From the NCBI GenBank assembly GCA_036245805.1, contig BTRK01000003.1, positions 9,052,001 through 9,116,000 of the forward strand: 64,000 nucleotides of DNA. The letters run 5' to 3'. This document shows positions 33,695 to 48,600 of this stretch, piece by piece. Below the pieces are notes generated by a model. That model ran no database searches. It was not told the DNA's origin and saw only the letters and a list, made by a program, of their open reading frames with translations. The number at the start of each line of letters is the position of its first letter. The stretch's first letter is position 1. Made by a program: the position numbers and the translations under genes. Origin of the DNA: Pristionchus mayeri (taxonomy: Eukaryota; Nematoda; Chromadorea; Rhabditida; Neodiplogasteridae).

Positions 33695-36600
33695 TCAATT
33701 GCCCCTGGGCATGAGTGTAGGCACCTCCTTTTTGGTCGTCATGATGATCGGTTGGATCTTGGCGACCAGCGCGTCGAGAGCTCTCAGTACCTGCGAAGTA
33801 GCGATTAATTTGTTAGGAAAAATACTGCAATGGCTATAGTACCATCACTAATCACCGCTTTGACCTAACCCATTCATACCGTAACCTCCCCATCTTCCCG
33901 TATCTTCCATACTGTAGAATTAGCTCAAGCCTGATATGAAATCTAAGTGTACCTTTCAAGATATGTGAGAACGGAAGATAAATAACAAATTAGATTGAGC
34001 CAATCACTTATTTGTGTTGTTTAAAGACCAAGTATTTGGAACACATCGATGCAGAAACATATCGAACGATTATATTGAACTGCAACCTCCTCGAAGCATC
34101 TTGTGCAAATTCTCACACGCAACCATAGCCCATAGCCTAACATCACCGACTGCTCTGAATTCATTCGAAACAATTGTCTACCTGATTATTCACCATTCCA
34201 AAGATCATGATGTGAAGAGGCAGACTAGATAGCAACATATAATCACATTTTGCAAAAAAATAAAAAAGATCAATTAATCAAAGACGATGAAAAGCGGACG
34301 ATTGAATGCTATACCTATTTGACCTATGGCGTCTTTCTCTTTGATCCTCCTCACCCCTACGGTACCCAATCCCTCACCGTGTCTTTCCTCGACATCCAAT
34401 TCTCGTGCTTTTTGAGGACAGCCCGGAAGCGATGACCGCCGCGCAATGGAGACGAGAAGATCTTATCTGCAAGAAATTATCGATTTGGTTATGTTGGTTA
34501 CTAGGTTACTTATTATGTGACGAGGTATGGAAAATGGATCCATAGATGGCCTCACCAACTTTTAAAATAAAATTGCTTTATAGAACACGCCATTCTAGCA
34601 TCATGCTGCGGAAAAATCACGGATGGAAAGTTCAAATTTGAATACCCGCAATTTCGTATCTCGGCTCCCAGTAGAGCCGGAAAATTGAAAATTGGACCTA
34701 GCAGAGCGGTAGTGACGGCAACGGGAATTTTTGAGTACGGAATATTGGATTGCCTAATTCCAAAGGTTTTGCTTTGAAACTACCGTACCAAATTCTTCCA
34801 ATATTTTAAAACAATTAAAAAAAATTTAATGTAATTTTTCGACAATTTTATTGATTGGAATGAATAAGAACAGATAAGAAGCACGATGCGATCGAAATAT
34901 ACGTGTTTTCAGAATGAAGTGTTGAAGCTTCATTTCCTGAGTTCAAGAAGATTATCAATCACAAAAAATTGTACATATAAAAATAAATATAAGATATTAA
35001 AGAACCAGGCCGCAAAAGTTGAGCGTTTTTGTTCAGTGCATACACATTTTATGATTTTTTCTTTTTTATTTTATTAGATATTGGTGTTTCTCATAACTTT
35101 CTCGAAAACAAATACAAAAATACGGCAAGTGCTTTTATAGAAAACGCTATTTTGCTTCGATCAGGGCATTCATTATTGTTCTCCTTATTATTTTACATTA
35201 TTTTTGAGGAACTAAAGGTAAAAGTCAAGTAGGGGTAGGGTAAGCTTCCATTTGAACACTAATTTGTTAATTGTTCTGTTCATTCATAAACATTGCGTCT
35301 GTCCCTTCAGAGGGGGTGGAATTCCACCCGTGATGTTTCCGCAACGTGACAATCTCTCAAACCAAAGATAATGCGACTTCATGCAACTTCAGCGCCATGT
35401 CCTACGCAAATAAAATCAATGATATATCGCGCCTCTCATGAGAGAATCGGGACAACGAGTTGACATTGGAAAATATAATTTTTTTACATCGGGATTGGGT
35501 AGTCGAAGATTTCCCAAAATTGTTCCAACCATACTGAATTCAGCAGCTGCAGCAAGCGGCTGCAAAATTATCGCAATAGCCATTCGATTTGGTTGGATTG
35601 ACATATAATGTATTTATTTTGGAACGCGAATGTGTTTCTACGATCAAATGAACGATTTTGGTGCAACATGTTCATTTTCACTTTTGCGACCTTCATGACA
35701 GCAGAGTTCATGACGATTTTAAAAACAAATCGTCATGAACTCTGCTCTACTCGTTCACAAATTTTCCCAAGACTCAACACTTTCCTAGTTTGTAGAGCTC
35801 AAAATTCTGTAATTACCTGAATTTTCGCTGAATTTATCTCGACGGGCAATATATTTTCCCAGAGCATTGGATACATTTTAGTGGACTGCACGAGCCACTT
35901 ACACCGAGTTCAGAATCTCATTACCGCAGGCTCGAATCCCGCATGAGCAAACAAAGTTTTGCAATCATATTTTCTTCAGGGTTTTTTTTCATGCGCTTTT
36001 TGTTCCACACGTGCTTCCTCATCATATCCCCATATTTGAGATCTCTGAAAATATTCTCTGGTCTTGCAGGGATTCGAACCTGCGGTAATGAGATTCCGAA
36101 CTCGCTGGGAGTGATTCGTGCAGCCCATTAAGATGTATTCAAGGCTCTGAGAACGTATCTTACACGTCGAGATAAATTCATAAAAGTACAGAATTTCGAG
36201 CTCTACAACCTGAGAAAGTTTTGAGTCTTGGGAAAACAGAGATGACAACTTATCAGAACACGAATCATCATATATTATTAACAACCTTTTTCTAGCTTGC
36301 GACGAGCTCTCTCTTTTTTCTCTCTCTCCACACATTTCGCAACTGTTTCGCAACCTGGTCAGTCGTCAGCACAGAAATCCCGCGAGCCAAGCCACGAAGG
36401 CGGGATGTACCTTTACATGTATATAGTATCGATAATAAACTCCACTCACCCCTCAATTCCTGTGGGGTGCCCTCGAATTCCATAGGTCGACCACGAAGTG
36501 GCCGTTCCTGCGACTATCGCTTCCGTTTTCCAAAATTGAAATTGAGAAAGCCTCTCCCTCCGGCATTTGGTCGGATGAGAACTATAACGCCTTTGATATA

Positions 36601-39600
36601 TCAAAGGCGCGATGACGTCATAGTTGTCATCCGACCTAGTCCCCCCTCTCCTCACCTCGAGACCTTTCCCCATTCGATCTCAGGCAGGTAGGAGGAGGAA
36701 TCGGTTGGGTAGATGGGCGAGACCTGCGATGGGAGGCGGTAAAGACACTAAAACGCCATCATGATGCCATTCATATTTTCCTCTCAAATGAGAAAGTATC
36801 AATACGGCGCACCACTGTTGCACCACTTTGACTCGATCGTGGGACATGACTACGTGCGCCGCAACAAACTAACTGTATGTGTTGTTCTCAAAATTTGGGA
36901 AAGCGAGGACAATGGGTCGGGGGTTGTTCATCAATCTCCCACTTACACGATACTGCAGGGCATTCCTCACGTTCGTCGTCATGACATCCGGGAGCTTTTG
37001 TTCCTTCCTCCAATTAGATAAATCAATAAATTACTTTATATTAAACGGAGTTATGATAATTTATGTGAGCCCGATTTGACTATCGAAAAGTGATAGTACC
37101 AAGTTTGGCCTTCTGAATCTCGACGATGACGTCAGATATCAATATTATAACGACGCAGCTTGAAAGAGCATCAGTTGAAGTACTAGTAACCAAAATTATA
37201 GCGGGATCGGACAAACTTGATCCCTACAGCCGCTAATCCCCTCAAATGGTCGATTCTCTCGCGATTCGCCTCATAAAGAAATGGCAAATATCAAGGCAGC
37301 AGACAGTGTTCTTTTGCGAGAGTCGGCAGTGATTTGAAAATTTGAAACAACAACAACAACAAAATAAAAACAACAACAAACTTGAACTGGTCTTCGGACA
37401 GAATTACCGCGTCGAACTTTCCGGCCTCCGAAAGCAGAATCTGATGAGAGCGATTTATTAAAGGAGGAGTTAATGCAAACGCGCGCCCGGTTGAAATATG
37501 TTTCACCTAGGGACGCACTCTCTTCAAGTCGCGTGCTCGCCCCCTTCCGTAAGCTTTCCTGGCTCCCAGCCAACTAGCTATAACTCTGTTCGGAATGGTT
37601 ATATCAATGTAAACATTTCAGAGCAGAGAACACAGAGGAACGGAAGAGTAGAGGAGAGGAGCGGGCGTACCCATACTGTCTCCCGCTCTTGCCGCCTCTG
37701 TCGCGCGTTCGATTTACATACTGTGCTCTCGTGATTGCTAAGGGATTTCCGCGCGGGATTCTCCGTGTTTTCCGGTGCTTGAAAACGACGACGAGGATAT
37801 TGGTCTTGTTTTATACTACGCATGAAACATGAAGCACAGATTGTTTTAAAAATTTGTTGAGCCGTCAAAACACTAAACCATGGGAGGAGAATAATGAGGG
37901 CTAGATATATTACAAGAGTGAGCACGAGGACTACTTGTGGAAATCCGCGAAACAATATTATCGATTTTTAAGACTGCACAGTGAGCTTTTGAACCTTTTG
38001 AAGGTCTGAATAAGTTTCTAAATTCGAGCTATTTCGAATGGTATTTTTCATTTTCCAAAAGCCGATGGTCACTTTGCGACCAGTACTAGTCAGATTAGAG
38101 TAAACGCTGCTTCATTACACTTAGATAGTTCGTGTCACACAAATCGTGCGGCATGCATTAGCCGGTCTAGGTTTAAAATATTTTAATTTCTCTTGGGGTG
38201 TCCCAAACGTTCCTGCTTTGCGGCTTCTGAGGAACGTATACTCCGCCGTAATGAGCGTCCATCCCAAATGCCTACACTATTGCATGGAGTAACAATTACC
38301 CTATAATACCACAAATGGAATTTGCATCAACTGCTTTGCCTGATTTTAAGAAACATTTAGGTGAGGGGTACTGCAATAACCAAATGATGCGTTTTCCACA
38401 ATTTTGTTTATTTATGTACGACTTATTCTTAATGAAGTCATCTTAGTGTCTTCGCAGTTTTTTTCGAGCATTGATTTATTAATATATATACTAAATCTGG
38501 AAGAAATATCAGAAAAAAATAAATGTAACAAAATGTCTACTTTTTCGATGTCATTTCTCGAGCAAACAAATAATTGATATTGTTTTTTCCTCCAAGATCG
38601 CCAAATGTTCTGTGTACAACGTAACATGGAGTACCGCTAAATGTCTCCAATTTGCGCATATTCAAATTAGTGTCCAATTCGATAGCGCAAAGAAAGAACC
38701 AGTCAAGTTCTATTTGAGTATGATCAGTAGTGACTCTCATAAAATACAAATTAATGACGTCTGTTCCTGAAGCACACTGAAATAATTGTGGGTTCATGTA
38801 ATTTCAAACTAGTTAGTTGGAGGAATCAAACCTTTCCTCTTCAGCGCAGGAAAAAAATAGAGATCAAAACGTGACGATGGGTCACTGCAGTATACGTCAT
38901 ATCATCATTTCTTATAAATAGGGGAGAGCAGCCGACGCAAATTCCATGGCTTGTTTGATTGTGGTTACTCTATTCAATGGTCTAGGTATTTGGGATGGAG
39001 AATCATCGGCGAAGTATACGTTCCTCCAAAGCAGTGAAGGAACTTTTGGGACACCCCAATACTAACGTACACACTTTGGCGATTATTGATTTTTTTGTAC
39101 ACACTTAAAGCACACACTTTAGCGATTATTGATTTTTTTATAATTAAAAAATACCAGATCGTCGTGGCTTCTGGTGGCCCTCTTCAGCACTCCCGCCCGT
39201 TCGAGGCCCTGAAAGAGAAGTACGGTTATTCATATCTACGGTTATTTTTTTCTTTTAATTTTAAAGAAAAGGCTAACCAACGTGTTGCCGGGAATCATCA
39301 ATACGATAATTATCGGCTAAAGTAATTCATTCAATTCATCGCAAAAATCGCTGATCTAGCTACCGCAATCCAGTTGGAAAATTCGGTTCAAAACCCTTCT
39401 GCTCGCCTTCAGGATGAACTTGCTATCCGTGTAGCTGCTTCGCAATATTTTTGAAGATGCAATTACCATGCACTGAAAAAGAAGAATCATCATAATCATA
39501 ATCATTTATTCGAGCGTCAAGGCAGAGGCCTGTCGAACAATGCCAGTCTTCCATTCAGTCGGGTTTTCCCTGTATACGCGTTGCCAGTGTACACCGTGTT

Positions 39601-42600
39601 CTTTAGTGAGTTCGTCTCTCCATCTGACTCTAGGTCGTCCAACGGGTCTTGTGCAATCCCACGGAATCCACTCGTACACTCTCTTGGACCAACGATCATC
39701 GGTTAAGGTGGCTAGTCTCTCCGCCCATCTCCTCTTCCTTATCATTACTCGAACTCGGATATCGGTTAAAGGGACACGTTGAGACAGCGTTGCGTTTGAT
39801 ATTCGGTCCATTCGGGTCACTCCAATCATCTTGCGCATCATGTTTCTTTGAGCAACAATGAGCCGTTTTCTGTCTCTTGCTGTGGTGCTCCAAGTTTCAC
39901 TTCCGTAAGTTAGCGAAGGCTCGACGCACATTCGGAAAAGGCGTACTTTCAGCCCAACGGCGCATCTCCGATTCGTAAAGAAGTTGATGAACTTGTTATA
40001 GACTCTCCAAGATCCTCCTATTCTTCTATTAATTTCAAGAGTGAGAGTTTGATCAAACGATAGACGCGTGCCCAAGTATATGAATGAATCAGCGTAATCT
40101 ATTCGATCATTGCCGATGAACATAGGTGTTGTATTGGACATTATGACTGTTTTGCCTATGTTGATCTCCAAGCCAACCTCTTTGCTTCTTCTTGATAGTT
40201 CTTGCAACATAGTATTGCTTTCGGTTGCACTGTGAGATATGAGAACTACGTCATCGGCGTAGCGAAGGTGGTTCATTCGCTGGCCGTTTACATTCACTCC
40301 ATAGGCTGACCAATCCATTCTTCGAAATATTCCCTCCAATACTGCATTGAATAAGTGCGGGCTAATCGGATCCCCTTGGCGTACTCCTCTCCGAATGTCG
40401 ACAGGTACTCGATCACTGCCAACTCTCACCGAGACTTTTGCTTTGGAATAGATTGCACTTAGAGTATTTATGATCTTGCTATGAACGCCTTGATTATTCA
40501 GAGCCTCCCAAACATGATGGAATTCTACCGAGTCGAAAGCTTTTCGGTAGTCAATGAATATTAAATATAGAGGAAACTGATACTCATTTGACTTGCTGAT
40601 TAGCTCCGAGAGAGTGAATATGTGATCAGTGGTTGAATAGTTTTGACGAAATCCTGCTTGCTCACTCGGCTGGTTCTCTGATAGTATCATTTCAATACGA
40701 TTGTCGATAACTGAGGTGAAGAGCTTGTATGTCAAGTTCATCAGGGCTATTGGGCGGTAATTTCCTATCTCGAGTGGCGATCCTTTTTTGAATATCAATG
40801 AAATTGTCGAATCTGAGAGCTCGTCGGGAATCTCCTCCCTTTCGATCCACTCGTTAAACAATACGAGGAAGTGTTTCGTTAGAGTCTCCGCACTTGCCTT
40901 TATCATTTCTGCACTTATCTTGTCTTGGCCTGGAGCTTTTCCATTCTTTAATCGAGCTATAGCCAACATAATTTCACTTGAGAGGATCGAAGGAAATGTG
41001 TCATCGCTACCGTATTTTGATTGGGCGATTTGAATAGTTGATGAGTATAGGCGGTTATAGTACGATTGAACTGTTTGGGATACTTGGCTTCTATTGGCGG
41101 CTACACTTCCATCATCTTTCATTAGTCTACTTAACGTAGTTCTTCCAATTTCTGATTTACGTAGAGCCAATTTCGTGCTTCTACCGTACCGTACCGCTTC
41201 CTCGACAAACAGCACATGCCGTCGATGTAGATCGTCATTGAGAGAGAACCTTAGAGCTTTGCTAGTCACAGCTAGATTTATCCTATTCAGTGCGGTAGGA
41301 GGTTGCTTTCGTAGCATGTTTCTACTTCTCATCAATTGTTCCGTCTTGTAGCTTAATCTCTTGGGTTTCGGATCAGGAATTATGCAAGTTGCCGCTATGT
41401 TTTTCATCGAACTCACGATCTCCTGGTAGTTTGATAGATTGGTTTGCTGGCTTGCCATAGATGCTGCGAATGCAGGAATTGACAGTCTCTGATTGTTTCT
41501 TGGAGGTCGGTGTCGTGTTCGTTCTTTCTGATTGATTCGTATTCTGGCCATAATAAGGCGATGATCGGGCGAGAACGAGTGAGATCCAACTATGTAGACA
41601 TCAAGAAAAAGTGAAGGATCCTGGCAGAGTATGAAATCGATCAAATTTTTCGTTTTCATATCAGGTGATTGCCATGACCACTTGCGACTCTCTCGCTTGT
41701 CAAATCTCGTATTCATGATCTTCAATTTATTAGCACAACAAAAGTCTCCCAGAACTTGTCCTCTTTCATTACGCATTCCGAGTCCGTGTCTCCCTATCCA
41801 CTCTTCATGTTTGGCCAGCCGTGATCCAACCTTGCAATTGAAATCACCGCAGACAACCACTCGACGTCTCCCAACACCCGGTAGGTGAGCACGACTGGAG
41901 GGAGCGTCTAACAGTGTCTGCAGTTCATTCAAAACACCCTCATAGTCAGCATCGGGAGAGGCGCTTGTTGGAAGGTAAATTGATACGATCCTCAATCCCG
42001 TTTTGGCGATATCGAGATATGAGAGGCGGTCGGTCAGATAGTGGAAATCGGCATGAGCTGCCCATTTCGAATGAATTAGAAATCCTGTTCCATATAGTGA
42101 TCGTAAGCCGTAAGCGTGGAATAGATGGTTGGATTGCGATAGAGTCATAGAAGTAAAGCCAGTTCGGCGAGTCTCTTGAAGGGCGATAACATCGAACGAC
42201 AATTTACTCACGGACTCCTCAAATTCCACTATTCGATCACTTTTGCATAGGCTTCGACAGTTCAAACTTCCGATCTTGAGCTTGAGTGGCATTGATTGGA
42301 CAGATACCTCACCAGGTTGTCCAAGCTGACTGGAAGGGAGACTCCAGAGGGAAGAAGGGGAGAGGGGGCCGAGAGGCGACCGCCCCTCACCGACGATCGA
42401 ATGGAGAATGGAGAATGGAGAATGGAGAATGGAGAATGGAGAATGGAGAATGGAGAATGGAGAATGGAGAATGGAGAATGGAGAATGGAATGGAAAAAGA
42501 AGAATGTAGAACTTAATCGATAAATTCCAGTACTCTGGCTACCTGCATAGGAACTATTTGTTCAGAAGGGAATAGTATACGGTACACTCTGATCCCATCA

Positions 42601-45600
42601 ATCGAACATTACCGTCATAACGCCGGCGGCGAGGGGCATGACCCCCGTATACATGCTTCCGCCCTGCCTTGCAAGATTTTGTCAGGCAGGGCGCAACATC
42701 GAGCAGTGGGTCATGGTCAACAATGGACATGTCGGACCAACCCAGGATACCATAACCTACAACAGCTGCAGTGATCCAATGTATATTTGTCGGTACAGAC
42801 AACAGCTTAAGCTGAGTATAGCAGGTACACCACGAGATGCGCACAAAGCCCATATTTGCCAGGCAAAAGTCGATGAATCTTCATTCACTTACCGTGTCCC
42901 ACCTACAGTACTACTGGCAAAAGTTTGGTTTGTTTGTGCACCGAACTGTTGAAGTTATGGAGTAAAAACTGCCCAGAGGTTATGATTTGATCTACCAAAA
43001 ATCGATTGGGGATGCCAGAAAAATCATAAGCTATGCCTACTAGTCAATTTTTAGTCCAAGCGGTGTGATTTGAAACCTTTTTCAGATGCGACAAGGTGAG
43101 AATCTCAAATAATTGCAGCCGGCAGCAGCAGCCGCGGATCGAGATAGGCAGCCGATCGACCCGGAATCGGATTTTGGACGATATATTATCCCCAGAACTA
43201 TCAAAACCTCAAAATCGCTTTTACCACGATATGGGTGTTTGTCCTGATTCTCTCGTGAGAGGCCTGATATAAAAATAAAATCAGTTTCCACGTGCAATAC
43301 AAAAAATGTGTTTCACAGTGGATTTTGTACTTACGAGCATGGTCCTCTCACGAAATAATGAAAAAATATTTGCTAAATGTTTTCGATTGACCATAATTAA
43401 CAGACCGTCCACAAGAAAACGGAAAGGGGCATGAACCGATAAATATAAATTGGGCCACTGTAGATGGTGCAGGTAATGGTATCTTGGGATGGCCCGACAA
43501 TGTTCCGCCCTGCCTGACAACAGCTATTCATACTTAAGCCTTGTCTAACAGGTCGCCGCCAGTGGTGAACAACTTTGATTATCGTACTCACGACACTTTT
43601 TACGGGCTACCGTACTCCAAGATCAACCGTTTACCTCGATTCCTTGTGAAACGAAGAAGCGGACGATAGAGAGGATATACGCCGCATCAATCTTCTGCTC
43701 ATCTTTATGAAGGTTCCTCGGACTATGCCTGCAAGGTTACCAGATAGAGATGTCAGCATGACAGTTTACTCAATCCGACTCTTTGAAAAATACAATTGAT
43801 GCTGACCAATCGTAACTTAATCCATAGGTGTCCAGGAATGGGGGCGAGGTGGGGGGGGGGGGGGGGGGTTGTTGCACAGTGCCCAAAATTTGGGGCACTG
43901 GCAACATGTCTTGGAAAAATCGATTTTTAGGTCACGGTAAGTCAACTTTAAGTACCGTATCCACTCGATAGTACAGTGCCAGCAGATACCGTATATCATA
44001 ACCCGCTATTATCGCGAGCTGACTTTATTTTGAAAAAAAATGTTACGCACCCAACCGACTCTACTGAACCGCAGATGCAGTATATAACTACGGTAACACC
44101 CATTATCGCAAACTAAAATATTTTTTAAAAACTCTTGGTACCGTGCCTAATCGAATCTGTAGTACCTAAGTAACTAGCATAAAATTATTTTAAAACATCC
44201 TAACATATATTTCATTACTGTAGCATCATGACCACTACTTTTTTTAAAACTTGGGGATACTACTTTCGCAGTGGGACCATTACTTTTTAGTGGTCCCATG
44301 GGACAATTGTATTTTTTTTGGGTGCACTATTTTCCACTTCAACCGAACCTCGCGTAACGAAAAACCGCCTAGTTATTGTATGTTCCACTCGCTCATCGAA
44401 AACTGTCTAGTCTTAAACACTCTGACTGAAAGAACAACCTACTTTTAACATTTATATTAACTCACCTCCGGTTCTTGCGTTGTCAGAAATGAATCTTCGA
44501 CGAGGTACTCGTTCGTCTCGAGGCGGTAAACCTCAACAACGTCTTTTGTATAGACAGCCGCGGTGTTGATTATACTATGGTAGCCGTGTGATGTAAGAGA
44601 TATACAGCTGGCTACCATAATCTACGGCCATTACGTTGTTATGTTACGCAATCTTTAAATTCGACCAACCTTTCTCTCGGCCGACAGCACTCGGTGCTGG
44701 TTCTGTATGAGCATGGTCCTGAGTGGAAAGCGATCATCTTCGAGGAAATCTTCATTGATATCCTTAAAAATCCCCAACTACATTGAATAACAACCACCAG
44801 AGCTCTAAGCTATTTCGAGAACGTGTTTTGCCCTCTTATTTGTACCTACTCACTCTTACCAAGAACACGATTTTTTCCAAAGAATTAAGATGATCTAAAT
44901 AAAGAGATGCTTCCGTACCTCATCTTGAGTTCATCCATGCTGTCGAGTGTCGTCTGGTAGTCGCCCGAGGGGATGTTCATCTCCTTCTGCAAAGTGAGTC
45001 AATTGCTAAGGTTACCAACGATCCGACTATCACGGAAAAAATTTGCACACTGATTACTAGAAACAATGATACACACCACCCCGTTCTAAAATCGTTCTAA
45101 GATTCACCTCCCTTTCATTCACTCAATAACATAGTTTGAGCGATTCCGATATAATCCCTACAGTATTGATCTCATACCATTCCTATCATAACCTACAGTG
45201 CTCCTACAGTATCCCCACCCACTCACCAGCAGGGGAATGATGGCCTGCACGAGCTGCTCTGTGTTCATTCCCTGCCGAGCGAACGCCGACTCCGTCTCGC
45301 TCGGATCTTCCTGCAATCGATCGATAAATTAAAGGAATACGGTCAAAGCTGTAACCAAATTTTTCATGCTCAAGGCTTTGCTTTTCTCGGTTGCTTCGTT
45401 TTCAATTACACACCACCAGTCACTATTCCGCGTCAAGCAGTCAATGTAAACTCAACATATCTTATCAATGCAATAAAAGGCCTGCGGATTCCAATAAAAA
45501 AACTCTTCACAGATGTATCAGGTTGATTCAAAAGTTTCTGACTATTTTCATGTTCTGACATAATGACCTCCCCTGTTGATCGGCATCAGCCAATCAACAA

Positions 45601-48600
45601 ATGGTTGTCAACAGTTGGTGTGGCCTTGGGAACACTAAATAATTAGCGCTATATCGGGCCAATGTGATTCATAAGCGTAGTGATTCATTCACGATAAAAT
45701 TCTGCTTTTTTGCAATTAATCTGAATTTTGAATTGATTGTAATTTCAAAGAGAACTGTGATATCCTCACAACTAATGCATGGTTTTAAAGAGCGATTAGT
45801 TTGCGTATTAAAATACATAGTGCAGAAGCGTTGACCTCAAATGCCTACTTGAAAATGGCTCTCAATCCCAGTCAGGATAAATTGCAATTCTGTGAATAGA
45901 CATTTGCCGGTATTTTACAAGTGCGGATCGACCAGCAACGATAATTTGCTGCTTATTCTGAATCGCCCTCCCGTTCCACTGTGCAGTTAAATGTTGGAGC
46001 GGATTCATCTATCTGGTAATGAATACGGTATTTCGAAATCGGGGTGTAGAGATTCGAACGCCGAAAACGGCACTTTTGAATATTTCCCTTCTCTCACACA
46101 CGTTGTAGACCTGCTTTGCCACTACTATTTGAACAAGCAACTCTTACCCTACCACTGATATAGTGGGCTAGATCGGTAGGACACAACTATTCGAGGAGCA
46201 GGGTTCATCTAAAACACTAAAAATTCTACATTTTTGCATGTTTTGACGCGGACGCGATTTTCTCAGGTTCACCACGAGCTATATTCGATGCAAACATATT
46301 ATAGTACTCCTCTAGCAAGTCCCTAACTATAACCAAGAAGGAATGACCGGCAATCAAAATACACCAATAGAAACTTCGAAAATGGAATAGTCAGAAACTT
46401 TTGAATCAACCTAAAACATCACTGCATATCTAAAAAAATATTATAATACACTATCTGACAGAATCGAAATAGACTTGGCACAGGCCGAAAATTCGATTTC
46501 CTTCCGACTTCACAGTGCTCGATGGCGCAAACCGACGAGCATTGCCAGAATTTCGATACGCGTCCGCGCGGACACGGACGCGGATGTTAAACATAAATAC
46601 TGTATTTCAAGAAAATTTGTAAGTCGATTCTAATCGCTACCGCGATAAGTGCGCTGCATTCCTTGACAAATTCTAAGACTTTTTTTACTTCGGGATGTTT
46701 TTCGATCAGATTCCATCTAACGCCGGAAATCGATAATTCCACTTTTATTTCGGACATGAATGCAATTCCCCAGAAATTTTTCAAAAACAGAGAAATATTA
46801 TTCGTGATATAGCTTCTGCTTGAGCCGATACATATTTCAGAAGAAAGACAGGAATTAAAATTTCCCGGAAGTCAGCTCACATGAATTTTGAACGAATTAT
46901 GGTGTAATTTTTGGGTTACGGTAAGCGAGTGCAAAAGTTGGACGACTTTTCCTAATTGGTATTATGTGGTATGGAAATCGACTTTAGTGTACTATCCCGA
47001 GTTGTCAATTTCATTTCGTAAATGAAAGTTTGAGAAGAAAAATCCAGGATAAACTAATTTGTAATATGTCTCATTTGAAAACTTGCGATGGGAAACTTCA
47101 TTGTAGAAATTATTTTCTCGTAACCGGTCCATTGGGAAGGAGAATGATCGAGCTCGGAAGAAAGGTCTCGCAATATGCAATTTCAGATAATGTTTTTTGA
47201 GAAAGTCAATTCGGACATTTTTTCTGGAAATATAGTTTCTGGAAGAAAATTATTTACAACCTGAATCAAAATGGATATTCATTCTTTTTAAAATTGCCAC
47301 GTGAATATCATCCTATAAAGCTTAAACAGCGCACGGATCGTATAACAGTGCGTTCGCCTAAGAATCGCAAACTATTCGAGAAATCCGGCACAACAAAAAG
47401 AGGCACTTTGAAATTTTTAAAGTTTCTGATAGCCGCATGCACCCTCTTTCGATTTCTGTACTTACCATGTTTCGGAAGGACTAATTTGCATAATTAATTA
47501 TTCTCGAAGTTAAAACTTTTTAAATCCTTTATTAAACAACAAGGCTTAAAAAATTCCTACAATTCTGAAAACATAGATGTAGACCATGTTGTTTATTCGT
47601 GCAAAATCGGAAGTTTATATTTTTAAAAATTTTTCGAAGATTATTTTCTTGAAAACAAAGCCGAACACATAGCTGGATTTTACTTATGTTGTCGAACACA
47701 TAGCTGGATTTTACTTATGTTGTCATTCTTGACGAGATCTATCTGCTAAAAATTTTGGGGGCGATTTAATGGTTGTAATGATAGTTTTTCATGTGACTGA
47801 AAACTTTCACCCCGGCCTACTAGTTGATCAGATTCGAATGTGTTTCAATGCCACATAATATAGACGGCTGAAGATCTTATTTAATGATGGAGCGACGTTA
47901 ACAAATCTTGAAACACATTCAAATTCGGCGAACCTTTCGGATACGGTGAAAATTTTCAGTCACATGAGAAGCTATCATTACAACCATTAAATTGCTTCCA
48001 AATTTTTTAGCCGGTAGATCCCGTCCAGGATAAAAACATATGTAAAATCCAGACATGTGTTCGGCTTTATTTTCGAGAAAAAATGTTCAAAAATTTAATG
48101 AAAATTTATACTTCCGATTTTGCATGAATAAACACCATAGGTGGATAGAGCACATCAAAAAAGTCCTACAAAGTTTTCAGAATTTTAGAAAAAATATGCG
48201 CCGCGTTGCGAATTTTGTGGAATTTTGGGTACACAACTTTGAGCATGAGTAATTATGCAAATTATTGATTTGAACACTTGAAAGGTATAGAAATCGAAAG
48301 ACGAGATCAACAGCTCTCAAAAACTGTAAAAATCCCAAACTGTTTATTTTGATGTACCTGTGGGTATGCGATTCTTACGCACGCCACTTTGTAAGCTATT
48401 TTCGCATTATTTAAATGAATGTTTATGCAATTTATTTCTCAATTACGTTTTTAGCAATACCGAAAAATACAGTAATGATAACAAAATCGATATGAATTAA
48501 GTTTTCCATAGAACTGCAAACAGTGAACTTGAAACCCCACTGAAATATAAAATCTCCTTCCGTGAATCTCCCGTTCAATGCGGATCTGACCATGCGAATT

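Noticed and set aside
36060..36130. A tRNA gene on the minus strand
   Set aside because: The B box is perfect but there is no A box at the right distance, no anticodon arm and no acceptor stem; better read as a tRNA-derived remnant.
42286..42523. Proteins with MENGEWR repeats
   Set aside because: Translation artefacts of the GGAGAAT heptamer array.
42638..43591. A protein domain shared between 42638-42952 (+) and 43397-43591 (-)
   Set aside because: The resemblance follows from an inverted DNA repeat; neither copy has a start, splice sites or family motifs that would support coding.
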